Shown: piece after piece, positions 43,155 to 51,645 of the stretch
How the letters are laid out: the number at the start of each line of letters is the position of its first letter
Numbering within the stretch: the stretch's first letter is position 1
NCBI RefSeq assembly: GCF_021044775.1
Contig: NZ_JAJNOQ010000007.1
Span: forward strand, 1 to 64,000
DNA: 64,000 nt
Direction: 5' to 3'
Source: Paraeggerthella hominis
GTDB lineage: Bacteria > Actinomycetota > Coriobacteriia > Coriobacteriales > Eggerthellaceae
Made by a program: the position numbers and the translations under genes
Notes under the pieces: model-generated
What the model was told of the DNA's origin: nothing
What the model saw: only the letters and a program-made list of their open reading frames with translations
The model's database searches: none

Positions 43155-45059
43155 TCACTCCGGATATATGTTGAAACGGTCGATGGCTGTTGCCATTATA
43201 TCCTTAAAAATTGGCGTGACCACACCGTCGGTGGGAACCTCGTTTGCACCCACAAAACAAACCAATTGGCTTGACGAGTCGGCCAAAAAACCGGTGAAGG
43301 CCAGGTTGTACACGCCTTTTCGATACCCGCCGTTCACCTCGTCGTAAATCTCGGCCGTCGAGGTTTTTCCCGCCACGTTGAACCCTTCGATAGCGGCCTT
43401 CTTGCCGGTGCCCTCCGACACCACGGACTTGAGCATGCTGGTCAAATCCGCGATGGCCGCTTTGTTCTCGATAACCTGCTCGGTGGCGTATTCGGGCGTC
43501 TCGCCGCTTTGAGGCTTCGAGAGCAGGAAATGAGGCGTGCACTCCACGCCGTCGTTCACAAGCGCGCCGTACCATCGAGTGATCTGCAGCGGCGTGAGCG
43601 ACATGCCCTGACCGAAGCTGACGTTGTAGCCGGTGACCTTGCTCCACTGGTCGAACGGCAGCAGATTGCCCAGGTAGTCAGTGCCGATCTCCCCCTCGCC
43701 CGGATAGTCCACGCCCGTCTTGGTGTGCAGGTTGTACTCGTTGATCTTGTTGTACAGGTTCTGGAAGCCCATCTTCTCGGTGGCCAGCGATATGCCGACG
43801 TTCGACGACTGGTCCATGATCTGGCGCAACGTGAACGTCGCATCGCCGCGCTCGTGCGCGTCCGAGATGACGAACCCGTCAGCTTCGATGTAGGCCGGGC
43901 AGAACAGCTCGCTGTCGGGCGTCATGGTGCCCGACTCCAAAATGGCCATGGCCGACACCGATTTGAAGATGGAGCCCGGCTCGAACAGGTCGGTCACGCA
44001 CTTGAGCTTCGGAGCGTCCGGCTTCATCTCCGTACGATCCGCAGGGTTGAGCAGCGGAAGCGACGCGGCGGCGTAGATCTCGCCCGTGCCGCCGTCCATC
44101 ACGATCGCGCTGCCGCCGTTCGCCGTGATGCCCTTCTCGTCGGCCGTAAGGCGCTCTTCGACGTACTGCTGCAGTTCGATGTCGATCGATATGATGATGT
44201 CCTGGCCGTCCACGGCGGCCTTCGAGTCCCGCGTGCCGCCCGGAATCGGCGTGCCGTCGGGGCTGCGCTCCTCGCGCGTGTACCCGGCTTCGCCGGACAG
44301 GATGTCGTTGTAGTACAGCTCCAAGCCCGAAACGCCCTCGTAGTACTCGCGGTTGTTCTCGATTTCCGTGTCGAGCTTGCACGCGCCTACCACCTGGCCG
44401 CCCACCTGGCCGTTGGGGTACTCGCGCTTCCACAGCGTTTTATAGCGAATTCCCAGGTCCTTGCCTTCGTACGCGGCGTCCTTCTTCGTGACCTCGCTCA
44501 CGCGCGCGCGCACCTGCTCACCCACTTCGACGTCGGCCTTCTCCTTGATGACGGAGTAGCGCGTCCCCGAAGCCGTGATGGCCGGCAGATAGTCGGACTT
44601 CTGCCCGCCCAGCACGTCGACGAGCGTCTGAGCCGTAGCATCAGCATTGTCCACTTCGGTGGGATCCACGTAGATGGTGGTGGACTCGACGGACGTGGCA
44701 AGCACCACACCGTTGCGATCGTAGATAGTTCCGCGGCGCGGCTCGATCCAGTCGTAGCTCATGCGCGCGTTCTCCGCTTCGGCCGCCATGCGCGGCGCAT
44801 CGACCACCTGCAAGAACACCAGGCGCAGCAAGAAGAGCGCCGCGATGACCGCGAATACCAGGATGGGAAGGAACACGCGATTGGAATCGGCTCCGACGTC
44901 GGCGAACGAACCGCGCCCGCCCGTATGCGAAGGGCGCGCGCCGCGAGAACCGCGGGAGCCGCGCGAACCATGAGACTTCGGAGGACGCGCAGACGAGCGG
45001 GAGCTTCCGCGACCGCGAGCGGAACGCTCGCCTCGCGGCATGTGAGATCTATCGGCCAC
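43155..45059 (-). CDS. ftsI: Septal transpeptidase FtsI (class B penicillin-binding protein)
   Basis: The transpeptidase that crosslinks septal peptidoglycan with FtsW. The 634-aa protein has a basic Ser/Gly/Arg N-terminal tail, one membrane segment near residues 62-85, the PBP dimer domain (RRGTIYDRNGVVLA), and a transpeptidase domain. That domain has active-site SIFK (S363), SSN (418-420) and KTST in place of the usual KTGT. The start is GTG at 45059 with GGAGC before it; an ATG lies 18 bp downstream. Confidence 0.94.
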   Translation of the reverse strand: MADRSHMPRGERSARGRGSSRSSARPPKSHGSRGSRGSRGARPSHTGGRGSFADVGADSNRVFLPILVFAVIAALFLLRLVFLQVVDAPRMAAEAENARMSYDWIEPRRGTIYDRNGVVLATSVESTTIYVDPTEVDNADATAQTLVDVLGGQKSDYLPAITASGTRYSVIKEKADVEVGEQVRARVSEVTKKDAAYEGKDLGIRYKTLWKREYPNGQVGGQVVGACKLDTEIENNREYYEGVSGLELYYNDILSGEAGYTREERSPDGTPIPGGTRDSKAAVDGQDIIISIDIELQQYVEERLTADEKGITANGGSAIVMDGGTGEIYAAASLPLLNPADRTEMKPDAPKLKCVTDLFEPGSIFKSVSAMAILESGTMTPDSELFCPAYIEADGFVISDAHERGDATFTLRQIMDQSSNVGISLATEKMGFQNLYNKINEYNLHTKTGVDYPGEGEIGTDYLGNLLPFDQWSKVTGYNVSFGQGMSLTPLQITRWYGALVNDGVECTPHFLLSKPQSGETPEYATEQVIENKAAIADLTSMLKSVVSEGTGKKAAIEGFNVAGKTSTAEIYDEVNGGYRKGVYNLAFTGFLADSSSQLVCFVGANEVPTDGVVTPIFKDIMATAIDRFNIYPE

Positions 45060-45063
45060 GGTT

Positions 45064-45528
45064 TTACGCTCCAGCGCCGGCGGCTATGGCAATGCTCTTC
45101 GAAAGCGACAGGGAGCCGGACTCGTCGGTAGCAACGACGTCTTTGCCCAGCTCGATCACGCCGGTTGCCTCAGGAGCGGCCATGCCCAGCTTGCCCGCCT
45201 GCTGCTTGACCTTCGTGGGGTTTGACAGCGCGCTTTGGGACACCTCGAGCGCAGCGCCCGAGGAACGGGCATCGCTGATCTGGCTGGAAAGCTGCGTGGA
45301 GCTCATGGTGGTGGAAACCGTAGCGGACATAAGCCCGATGCGCACGAACGCAACCAGCGCGGCCACCACCAAAACGACGGCAACGGCCTTCGCCAAGAAC
45401 ACGACGTTGGAAGGAAGGGAAGCGGGCTGCGTGCGCGTGCCGCGACCCGGAACCACGCTGATGCGAGCCTTGCGCTCACGCTCAGGTACGCGCTCAGGAT
45501 AATAGGAATACGCCGGTGCTGCGCTCAT
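45064..45528 (-). CDS. ftsL: FtsL-like cell division protein
   Basis: A 154-aa single-pass protein with a basic cytoplasmic N terminus, one membrane segment near residues 43-66, and a short extracellular part with a weak coiled-coil (TMSSTQLSSQISDARSSGAALE). The position between rsmH and ftsI, the size and the topology match FtsL, which is poorly conserved in sequence. I chose the ATG at 45528, 8 nt after AGGGGG. The call rests mainly on position and topology. Confidence 0.75.
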   Translation of the reverse strand: MSAAPAYSYYPERVPERERKARISVVPGRGTRTQPASLPSNVVFLAKAVAVVLVVAALVAFVRIGLMSATVSTTMSSTQLSSQISDARSSGAALEVSQSALSNPTKVKQQAGKLGMAAPEATGVIELGKDVVATDESGSLSLSKSIAIAAGAGA

Positions 45529-45593
45529 GCCCAACCCCCTTTCTTCGTTTTAGCTGCCTGTTCGGGTGGTGTACGTTCTGCGGTTTTCGTTGT

Positions 45594-46550
45594 TCAGCGC
45601 TTCTGCGCGATGCGCAGCTTTGCGCTGCGAGCGCGCGGATTGCGCTCTATTTCTTCAGCGGTCGGTAGGACCGGCTTACGCGTTACTATGTCGAGTATCG
45701 GCTCTTTCCCGCACACGCAGACCGGAAGGTCGGGCGGGCAGGTGCATCGACGGGCGAAGGATTGGAACGCGTCCTTCACGATGCGATCCTCAAGCGAGTG
45801 GTAGCTGATGACCACCAGCCTGCCCCCGGGATTCAGCCAGCGTATGGCCGCGTCCAGTCCGCGCTTGAGCACGTCGAGCTCGCCGTTCACCTCGATGCGA
45901 AGCGCCTGGAACGTGCGCTTCGCCGGATGCCCTCCCGCTCGGCGCGCCGATGCCGGGATGGCAGCCTTGATCAGGTCGACCAACTGCGCGCTTGTCTCGA
46001 TGGGCCCGTTCTGACGTTCGCGGACCACGAAGTCGGCTATGCGACTGGCCCACTTCTCGTCAGAGTACGTACGGATGATCCGAGTGAGATCTGCTGCGTT
46101 GTAGGTGTTGATGATCTCTGCTGCGGTTAGGGTTTGTTTCCCCGGATCCATCCGCATATCAAGAGGGCCGTTCTCCTTGAAGGAGAAGCCTCGAGACGGT
46201 GTGTCGATCTGGACCGACGATACGCCAAGGTCGAACAAGAACGCGTCGACCCCGGGCACTTCCACACTGAGAAGCGCGTCGTCCATATCACCGAAGTTGC
46301 CGCGCACCAATTCGAGGCGCGGGCGTACATCATCAGGCAACGTCCCGAGTTTTTGACGAGCGGCGGCAAGCGCCACTTCGTCTTGATCGATGCCGATGAG
46401 CGTACCCGCGCTCCCGATGAGCTTGGCCGCTTCGAGGGAATGCCCTGCACCGCCGAGTGTTGCATCCACGAATGTATGCTGTGGTTTGAGGTTCGAGTAT
46501 TCGAGGCACTCGGCGAGCAGAACAGGGGTGTGCCGATATTCGTTTATCAT
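45594..46550 (-). CDS. rsmH: 16S rRNA m4C1402 methyltransferase RsmH (MraW)
   Basis: RsmH methylates N4 of C1402 in 16S rRNA with SAM. The 318-aa protein has HTPVLLAECLEY, the SAM motif FVDATLGGAGHS, GIDQDEVAL, FDLGVSSVQIDTPSRGFSF and SYHSLEDRIVKDAF. A cysteine set RRCTCPPDLPVCVCG is typical of some Gram-positive forms. The start may be the ATG at 46550 or the GTG 9 bp upstream; AAGG fits the ATG better. Confidence 0.95.
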   Translation of the reverse strand: MINEYRHTPVLLAECLEYSNLKPQHTFVDATLGGAGHSLEAAKLIGSAGTLIGIDQDEVALAAARQKLGTLPDDVRPRLELVRGNFGDMDDALLSVEVPGVDAFLFDLGVSSVQIDTPSRGFSFKENGPLDMRMDPGKQTLTAAEIINTYNAADLTRIIRTYSDEKWASRIADFVVRERQNGPIETSAQLVDLIKAAIPASARRAGGHPAKRTFQALRIEVNGELDVLKRGLDAAIRWLNPGGRLVVISYHSLEDRIVKDAFQSFARRCTCPPDLPVCVCGKEPILDIVTRKPVLPTAEEIERNPRARSAKLRIAQKR

Positions 46551-46568
46551 TTCGCTCACGCCTTACAA

Positions 46569-47018
46569 TCAGTCGAACAGAAGACCGAGGTCGGTATCCT
46601 CGTCGTTTTGGTCGTAGCGCTTTGCGTCCCAGATTTCGAAGTAGCCCGTGTTGCCCAGCACGACGACGTCCTTGTCAATGCCAACAGCCGCACGTTGTTC
46701 GCTCGAGAGCATGATGCGACCGGACGCGTCAACGGACACGTCGGCTGCACGAGACTTGAGCTTGCGGCGCAGGCGCACGTGGAGATCGTTCGTGCGGTCG
46801 AACTTCTCGAACTTGTCCTCGAACACGCCGGCCACCCATGCGTTAAACGCATCGGGCTCGAACACGTAGAGGCATTCGTCCTTCGGGTTGCGGGTTACCA
46901 CCAAATCCGTCGAAAGCACCTTGCGAAACGATGCGGGAAGAGACATGCGGCCTTTGGCGTCCACCTTGTGGCGGTACGCGCTGTTGAGATCAACCACCTT
47001 TTCGGTGTCCTCGGCCAT
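46569..47018 (-). CDS. mraZ: Transcriptional regulator MraZ
   Basis: MraZ is the AbrB-like repressor of the dcw operon and binds direct TGGG repeats at its own promoter. The 149-aa protein has two tandem SpoVT/AbrB-like halves: DAKGRMSLPASFRKVL near residues 20-35 and DASGRIMLSSEQRAAVGI near 97-114. It is the first gene of the long minus-strand cluster. The matching TGGG boxes are found at its promoter (47064-47130). Confidence 0.96.
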   Translation of the reverse strand: MAEDTEKVVDLNSAYRHKVDAKGRMSLPASFRKVLSTDLVVTRNPKDECLYVFEPDAFNAWVAGVFEDKFEKFDRTNDLHVRLRRKLKSRAADVSVDASGRIMLSSEQRAAVGIDKDVVVLGNTGYFEIWDAKRYDQNDEDTDLGLLFD

Positions 47019-47063
47019 GCCTTCCTTCCCGCCGCGACTCGCACGGCCCTTTCGATGCTTGGA

Positions 47064-47130
47064 ATTCTATCCCACTTTGCCCCACTTCGCAACAAAATCC
47101 GGCCTTTTGACCCATTTAGACCCTTTTGAA
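47064..47130 (-). promoter_or_regulatory. mraZ/dcw promoter with in-phase MraZ boxes
   Basis: On the minus strand, TTGCGA (47087-47092), a 17-bp spacer and TAGAAT (47064-47069) form the promoter, about 45 bp before mraZ. On the plus strand CCCA/CCCT blocks begin at 47071, 47081, 47111 and 47121, all on one 10-bp phase (TGGG on the minus strand). Two of them fill the spacer. MraZ is known to bind TGGGN repeats spaced 10 bp apart, so autorepression of the dcw operon is likely. Confidence 0.8.
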
Positions 47131-47571
47131 ACCATCCCGTTCCCCAAGTTGTCCCCCGACCCCCAAAAATGCAAGATTGAGACACGGCTAGATATTGAAC
47201 CGACGGACGAAAACGAACACAAGATATTGATCGCACTACCGCTTTAGAGGGCCTTGGCATCTATATGGAGCGAGTTATGCGGAATCTGTGGCACGACGGA
47301 TCGCCGACCGATTCGTTGGGCAAACCGTTCGGCAACACGCGCGAGGAGACGGGCGGAATCGAGCGGCGAAAGGCGCCCCTGCGGTGGGACGCCGCCCCAC
47401 CGCGTCCCCCGCAGACCGCGATCGCGATGGGATGCCGTCCCACCGCCCCCCTCGCCGGCGAAAGACGGCGCGCCGAAGCCTCGAGCCCCGCAGGACGCCG
47501 CCGATGCGCGTCCAGGCGATGCCGGCGCGCATCCAAACAGTGCTGACGCCCGTCCGAACGATGCCGGTACA
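47131..47571. other. Intergenic region between xerD and mraZ
   Basis: About 440 bp with no supported gene. 47370-47560 is very GC-rich with short near-repeats (GGGATGCCGTCCCACCG, GGGACGCCGCCCCACCG) that can pair locally. Several overlapping frames here have skewed Arg/Pro/Ala composition and are artefacts of base composition. Confidence 0.6.
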
Positions 47572-48465
47572 TTACTTCGCGCGCGGGTGCGCGCGTAGAT
47601 ATTCCTCGCGCATGTGGGCGCGGTTGATGTGCGTGTAGATCTGCGTGGTGGAGATGTCCGAATGGCCGAGGATTTCCTGGATGACGCGAAGGTCGGCGCC
47701 GCCTTCGAGCATGTGCGTGGCGAACGAATGGCGCAGCGTGTGAGGATGGAGGTTCGCCACGCCGATGGATCGCCCCGCCTCGGCCACGATGGCGTGCACG
47801 CTTTGGCGCGTGAGCCGCCCGCCGCGCGCGTTCAGAAAGACCGCCGACGTGGGCTTCGCTGCCGGCTTCGTCAAACCGGGACGCCCGTTGTCGAGGTAGT
47901 CGGCCAACGACCGCAGCGCCGCGCCCGATATGGGCGACACGCGCTCCTTGCCGCCCTTGCCCAGAATGCGCAGGTACCCTTCCTCAAGCACCGCGTCGCC
48001 CAGGTCAAGCCCCACGCACTCGCTTACGCGCAAGCCGCAGCCGTACAGAACCTCCAAGATGGCCCGGTTGCGCAGCGGGATGGGCGCGCGCTTGGGAGGA
48101 TCGGCTAGCATGGATTCCACTTGCACTGCGCTCAACACGTCGGGAAGTCGATCGGGAGCCTTGGGAAGCTGCAACGTGTCGGTGGGGTTGCGACGCACGT
48201 GCCCCTCCCGCACGAGGAACCGGTAGAAGCCCTTGAGCACCGACACGTGGCGATCCACCGTGGCGGCGGCGTATTTGCGGCCGAACAGGTCGGCCTCGTA
48301 GGCCACGATGGTCTCGCGCTGCACGTCGCCGACGTCCTTCACGCCGCACGCGTTCAAAAACGCCGCGAAATCCCGCAGGTCAGAAGCATACGCAGACACG
48401 GTAAGGGGCGAGCTTCCCCGCTCGATGCGCAGATGAGCCAGATATTCTCGAACCAGTTCGTCCAT
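47572..48465 (-). CDS. xerD: Tyrosine recombinase XerD-like
   Basis: XerC/XerD recombinases resolve chromosome dimers at dif during division. The 297-aa protein has the N-terminal SAM-like core-binding domain (LVREYLAHLRIERGSSPLTV). The catalytic domain shows LYGCGLRVSECVGLDL (first Arg), HTLRHSFATHMLEGGADL (His-x-x-Arg) and GHSDISTTQIYTHI (nucleophile Tyr). The HxxR and Tyr blocks match XerD closely. The start at 48465 leaves a normal N terminus; the ribosome site (GGTTGG) is weak. Nothing suggests a mobile-element integrase. Confidence 0.9.
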   Translation of the reverse strand: MDELVREYLAHLRIERGSSPLTVSAYASDLRDFAAFLNACGVKDVGDVQRETIVAYEADLFGRKYAAATVDRHVSVLKGFYRFLVREGHVRRNPTDTLQLPKAPDRLPDVLSAVQVESMLADPPKRAPIPLRNRAILEVLYGCGLRVSECVGLDLGDAVLEEGYLRILGKGGKERVSPISGAALRSLADYLDNGRPGLTKPAAKPTSAVFLNARGGRLTRQSVHAIVAEAGRSIGVANLHPHTLRHSFATHMLEGGADLRVIQEILGHSDISTTQIYTHINRAHMREEYLRAHPRAK

Positions 48466-48780
48466 CCACCAACCCCGTCGTCGACCCGGCAAGCGGGCAT
48501 GAAAAGCAACGATCGGCCGATTCGCGCCAAACGCGCTGCGGCACCGTCGCACTGATCGAACAGCATAGCATGACGCTATGAAAAACCAGGTGCGGATAGG
48601 ACGGGCACCGAACGCCTTCGGACCTGCAGGTATGGCGAACCGAAGGAAGATCCCCTTCGTTACCTGCAATTAACAAAAACGAAACACCTACCAAGTAGGG
48701 TATACTGAATCGGATTGTGTACGGCCCTCTGCGGTCGTGCGCGAACATCATCGACGGCAAGAAAGGGGCGCCGCATTCCC
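48466..48780. other. Divergent intergenic region xerD/DUF1846
   Basis: About 315 bp. A TATACT -10 lies at 48701-48706 on the plus strand before the DUF1846 gene, with a poor -35. I see nothing else. Confidence 0.5.
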
Positions 48781-50259
48781 ATGCGCATCGGATTCGACAA
48801 CGACAAGTACATCGCGCTGCAGGCCGAGCATATCCGCAACCGCATCGACCAGTTCGGCGGAAAGCTCTACCTGGAATTCGGCGGGAAACTCTTCGACGAC
48901 TACCATGCAGCCCGCGTGCTGCCCGGGTTCGAGCCCGACTCGAAGATCCGCATGCTCAAGCAGCTGGTGGACGACGTCGAGATCATCATAGCCATCAACG
49001 CGAACGACATCGAGAAGAACAAGGTGCGCGGCGACCTGGGAATCACGTACGATGAAGACGTGCTGCGCCTCATGGACATCTTCCGCGGGATGGGCTTCAC
49101 CACCACCGGCGTGGTGATCACCCATTACACGAACCAGCCCTCGGCCGAGGCGTTTCGCAAGCGCCTGGACAGCTTGGGAATCAAAAGCTCCCTGCACTAC
49201 CCCATTGCCGGCTACCCTTACGACATCGACCGCATCGTCAGCGACGAGGGCTACGGCAAGAACGAGTACATCGAAACGAAGCGCCCGCTTGTCGTGGTGA
49301 CCGCCCCCGGCCCCGGTTCGGGCAAGATGGCCACGTGCCTGTCGCAGCTGTACCACGAGCACAAGCGCGGCGTGGCGGCCGGCTACGCGAAGTACGAGAC
49401 GTTCCCCATCTGGAACCTGCCGCTCAAGCACCCCGTGAACATCGCGTACGAGGCGGCCACGGTCGATCTGGACGACGCCAACACCATCGACCCGTTCCAC
49501 CTGGAAGCGTACGGCGTGACCACGGTGAACTACAATCGCGACGTGGAGATATTCCCCGTGCTCAAGGCCATGATGGAGCGCATTTCCGGAACGAGCCCCT
49601 ACCAGTCCCCCACCGACATGGGCGTCAACATGGCCGGCAACGCCATCGTGGACGACGACGCCGTGCGCGAGGCCGCCAAAATGGAGATCGTGCGCCGCTA
49701 CTTCCAGGCAGCGGTGGAAACGCGCCGCACCGGCGTGGGACAAGAGCACGTGGAGAAGCTGGAGCTTCTGATGAACCAAGCCGGCGTGAACGCAAGCTTC
49801 TCGCCGGCGCGATCGGCCGCGCTTCTGAAGGAGGAGACCACCGGCGGTCCGGTGGGCGCGATGGTACTGCCCGACGGCACCGTGGTGACGGGCAAGACGT
49901 CGCCGCTGCTGGGAGCTGCATCGTCGCTGCTCATGAACGCGCTCAAGGGCGTGGCCGGCGTCGAGGACATCAACGTGATCAGCGATGCGGTCATCGAGCC
50001 CATCTGCCGCCTGAAGACCGAGCAGCTGCACAGCCGCAACCCGCGCCTGCACTCCGACGAAACGCTGCTCGCCCTGTCCATCAGCTCCGCGACCGATCCG
50101 CTTGCGGCCACGCTGATCGACCACATCGACGACCTGCGCGGCTGCGATGCGTACTTCAGCGTGATCATCTCGGCCACCGACGAGAAGCTGTACCGCACGC
50201 TCGGCATCAACGTGTGCTGCGAGCCGAAGTACGAGCAGCACCGGTATTACCACAAGTAA
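48781..50259 (+). CDS. DUF1846 family protein
   Basis: A 492-aa conserved protein of the DUF1846 family, whose biochemical role is not established. It has YLEFGGKLFDDYHAARVLPG near the N terminus, VVTAPGPGSGKMATCLSQLYHEH (a glycine- and lysine-containing loop resembling a nucleotide site) near residue 180, and TDMGVNMAGNAIVDD. Family members are common in Gram-positive anaerobes. I chose the ATG at 48781; it has GAAAGGGGC 12 nt upstream, slightly far. It is followed by a perfect 32-nt palindrome that probably ends transcription. Confidence 0.9.
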   Translation: MRIGFDNDKYIALQAEHIRNRIDQFGGKLYLEFGGKLFDDYHAARVLPGFEPDSKIRMLKQLVDDVEIIIAINANDIEKNKVRGDLGITYDEDVLRLMDIFRGMGFTTTGVVITHYTNQPSAEAFRKRLDSLGIKSSLHYPIAGYPYDIDRIVSDEGYGKNEYIETKRPLVVVTAPGPGSGKMATCLSQLYHEHKRGVAAGYAKYETFPIWNLPLKHPVNIAYEAATVDLDDANTIDPFHLEAYGVTTVNYNRDVEIFPVLKAMMERISGTSPYQSPTDMGVNMAGNAIVDDDAVREAAKMEIVRRYFQAAVETRRTGVGQEHVEKLELLMNQAGVNASFSPARSAALLKEETTGGPVGAMVLPDGTVVTGKTSPLLGAASSLLMNALKGVAGVEDINVISDAVIEPICRLKTEQLHSRNPRLHSDETLLALSISSATDPLAATLIDHIDDLRGCDAYFSVIISATDEKLYRTLGINVCCEPKYEQHRYYHK

Positions 50260-50262
50260 GCA

Positions 50263-50294
50263 ATATCGAAGGGGCCCGCGGGCCCCTTCGATAT
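50263..50294 (+). terminator. Palindromic terminator after the DUF1846 gene
   Basis: A perfect 32-nt palindrome (ATATCGAAGGGGCCCG and its complement) starts 3 bp after the stop codon. It forms a very stable hairpin but lacks a long T tract. Confidence 0.7.
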
Positions 50295-50296
50295 GT

Positions 50297-50345
50297 GAGC
50301 GCCTTGCAACCACCACCCCTTACCATCTGCAGGTGCAAGGCGCTC
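50297..50345. repeat. 12-bp inverted repeat
   Basis: GAGCGCCTTGCA (50297-50308) and TGCAAGGCGCTC (50334-50345) flank a 25-nt loop, directly after the palindromic terminator and before the 58-nt hairpin. Function unknown. Confidence 0.7.
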
Positions 50346-50352
50346 GCGTTCT

Positions 50353-50410
50353 CATTGTCGATCCAAAAACACGTTTTCGGCCCCGAAAACGTGTTTTTGG
50401 ATCGACAATG
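50353..50410. repeat. 58-nt near-perfect hairpin (28-bp arms)
   Basis: Two 28-nt arms (50353-50380 and 50383-50410) are perfect complements with a 2-nt loop. The core is GATCCAAAAACACGTTTTCGG. It lies 90 bp before the AbiEi-like gene in a locally AT-richer stretch. Possible uses are an operator, a protected cruciform or a strong terminator. Confidence 0.9.
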
Positions 50411-50499
50411 TACCTTATAAGTATTATGGACTTCCTTATATTTTATTGCACGGATCGTGAGACAATGGGCAAACAACACTCGGTGCAAGGAGGGCGCTC

Positions 50500-51546
50500 A
50501 TGACCGAAGTCCGCGATGTCGAACTGGCTCGCCTCTTCCTGTGCGCCGAGCGCAATCAACTGTGCCTTGTGCCCTCGAGCCCGCGCATCCGAGAACTCTT
50601 ACGCCGGCAAATCAATCAAGGGGAAGCCATTCGCCCAGTTCGCGGCATGTATGCACGAGCTTCGTATTGGCAGGCTCTTGCGAAACCCCAGCAAGCGATG
50701 CACATCCTTCGCACGTTGCAGAAGCTGCACCCCGACTGGATCTTTTGCCACGAATCGGCAGCGATTGCGTTTGGCCTGCCCGTCGCGTTCAGCCAAATGG
50801 ACGCAATCCATGTCGAAACATCTCGTGCGAAACGCAACGCGTCGCCATCCAGCATCCGCTGGCATGTGATTGAAGATGATGAGCCCGCTCTCGTCCGGGG
50901 TCTTCGCGTTACCTCCCTCACTCGGACCGCCTTTGATTGCATGCGAACGACCAGCTTCAAGCAAGCCTTGGCTATCGCCGACGGCGCACTACGCTGCACT
51001 GGAAATGCGCCAAGCTGGTTCGCTGCTCGCTTCAAGCGCCTAGGCACAACGTACCCAGGCATCAATCAAGCCATAAGAACCATGTACTACGCCGATCCCC
51101 TGAGCGAAAGCGGCGGAGAATCCATTGCGCGCGCCACTATGATTGAGCAGGGGCTCGCGCTCCCCTGTCTCCAGGTTGCTTTTCCGCGGCCGCTCGACCC
51201 GCAACGTTCGTTCCGCGTCGATTTCCTTTGGACGCGAATGGACGGCAGCAATGTCATTGGCGAATTCGACGGCATGCAAAAGTACGAATGCGACGCATTC
51301 CGCAACGGTCGAACGCCGATGCGCGTCCTTGCCGACGAGCAGCACCGGGAGTCGCAGCTTACCCTCCACGGCATGCCTATCGTGCGCTTTTCCTACAAAG
51401 ACGTGATGGACGCCGATCGTTTCGCAAGGCTCCTTGAACGCTACGGTATCCCCCGAAGCGACGAAATCGCGCGCGCCGAACGCCGTCTCGCTCAAACAAA
51501 ATCGAGCACAGCACAGCTATTCACGGTTGAAAGCTTGTTGGATTAG
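50500..51546 (+). CDS. AbiEi-like antitoxin domain fused to a nuclease-like domain
   Basis: A 348-aa protein of uncertain function. The N-terminal part resembles the AbiEi-type antitoxin fold (IRPVRGMYARASYW, then HPDWIFCHESAAIAFGLPV, then RVTSLTRTAFDCMR). The C-terminal part (about 200-320) resembles a PD-(D/E)XK or Vsr-like/DUF559 nuclease: FRVDFLW, then VIGEFDGMQKYE, then an RE...GMPIVRFSYKDV end. No AbiEii toxin partner follows. The ATG is preceded by AAGGAGGGCGC, a strong site. The upstream 100 bp are AT-rich compared with the surroundings, which hints at acquisition by transfer. It may be a solitary defence gene. Confidence 0.6.
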   Translation: MTEVRDVELARLFLCAERNQLCLVPSSPRIRELLRRQINQGEAIRPVRGMYARASYWQALAKPQQAMHILRTLQKLHPDWIFCHESAAIAFGLPVAFSQMDAIHVETSRAKRNASPSSIRWHVIEDDEPALVRGLRVTSLTRTAFDCMRTTSFKQALAIADGALRCTGNAPSWFAARFKRLGTTYPGINQAIRTMYYADPLSESGGESIARATMIEQGLALPCLQVAFPRPLDPQRSFRVDFLWTRMDGSNVIGEFDGMQKYECDAFRNGRTPMRVLADEQHRESQLTLHGMPIVRFSYKDVMDADRFARLLERYGIPRSDEIARAERRLAQTKSSTAQLFTVESLLD

Positions 51547-51645
51547 CGACGTAACCACCCCGGCCGGTTTGCAAGGCGTCCTTGGCCGTCAAGCCACGCG
51601 CTCCGAACGGCGACGCAAGCTACAGCGGCTCCAACCTCCGACCCG

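Noticed and set aside
47254..47638. Several overlapping frames between xerD and mraZ
   Set aside because: Extreme Arg/Ala/Pro composition from GC-rich near-repeats, overlap on both strands, no ribosome site.
47572..48465. xerD as an integrase of a mobile element
   Set aside because: The catalytic blocks match chromosomal XerD and no attachment site, excisionase or phage gene is near.
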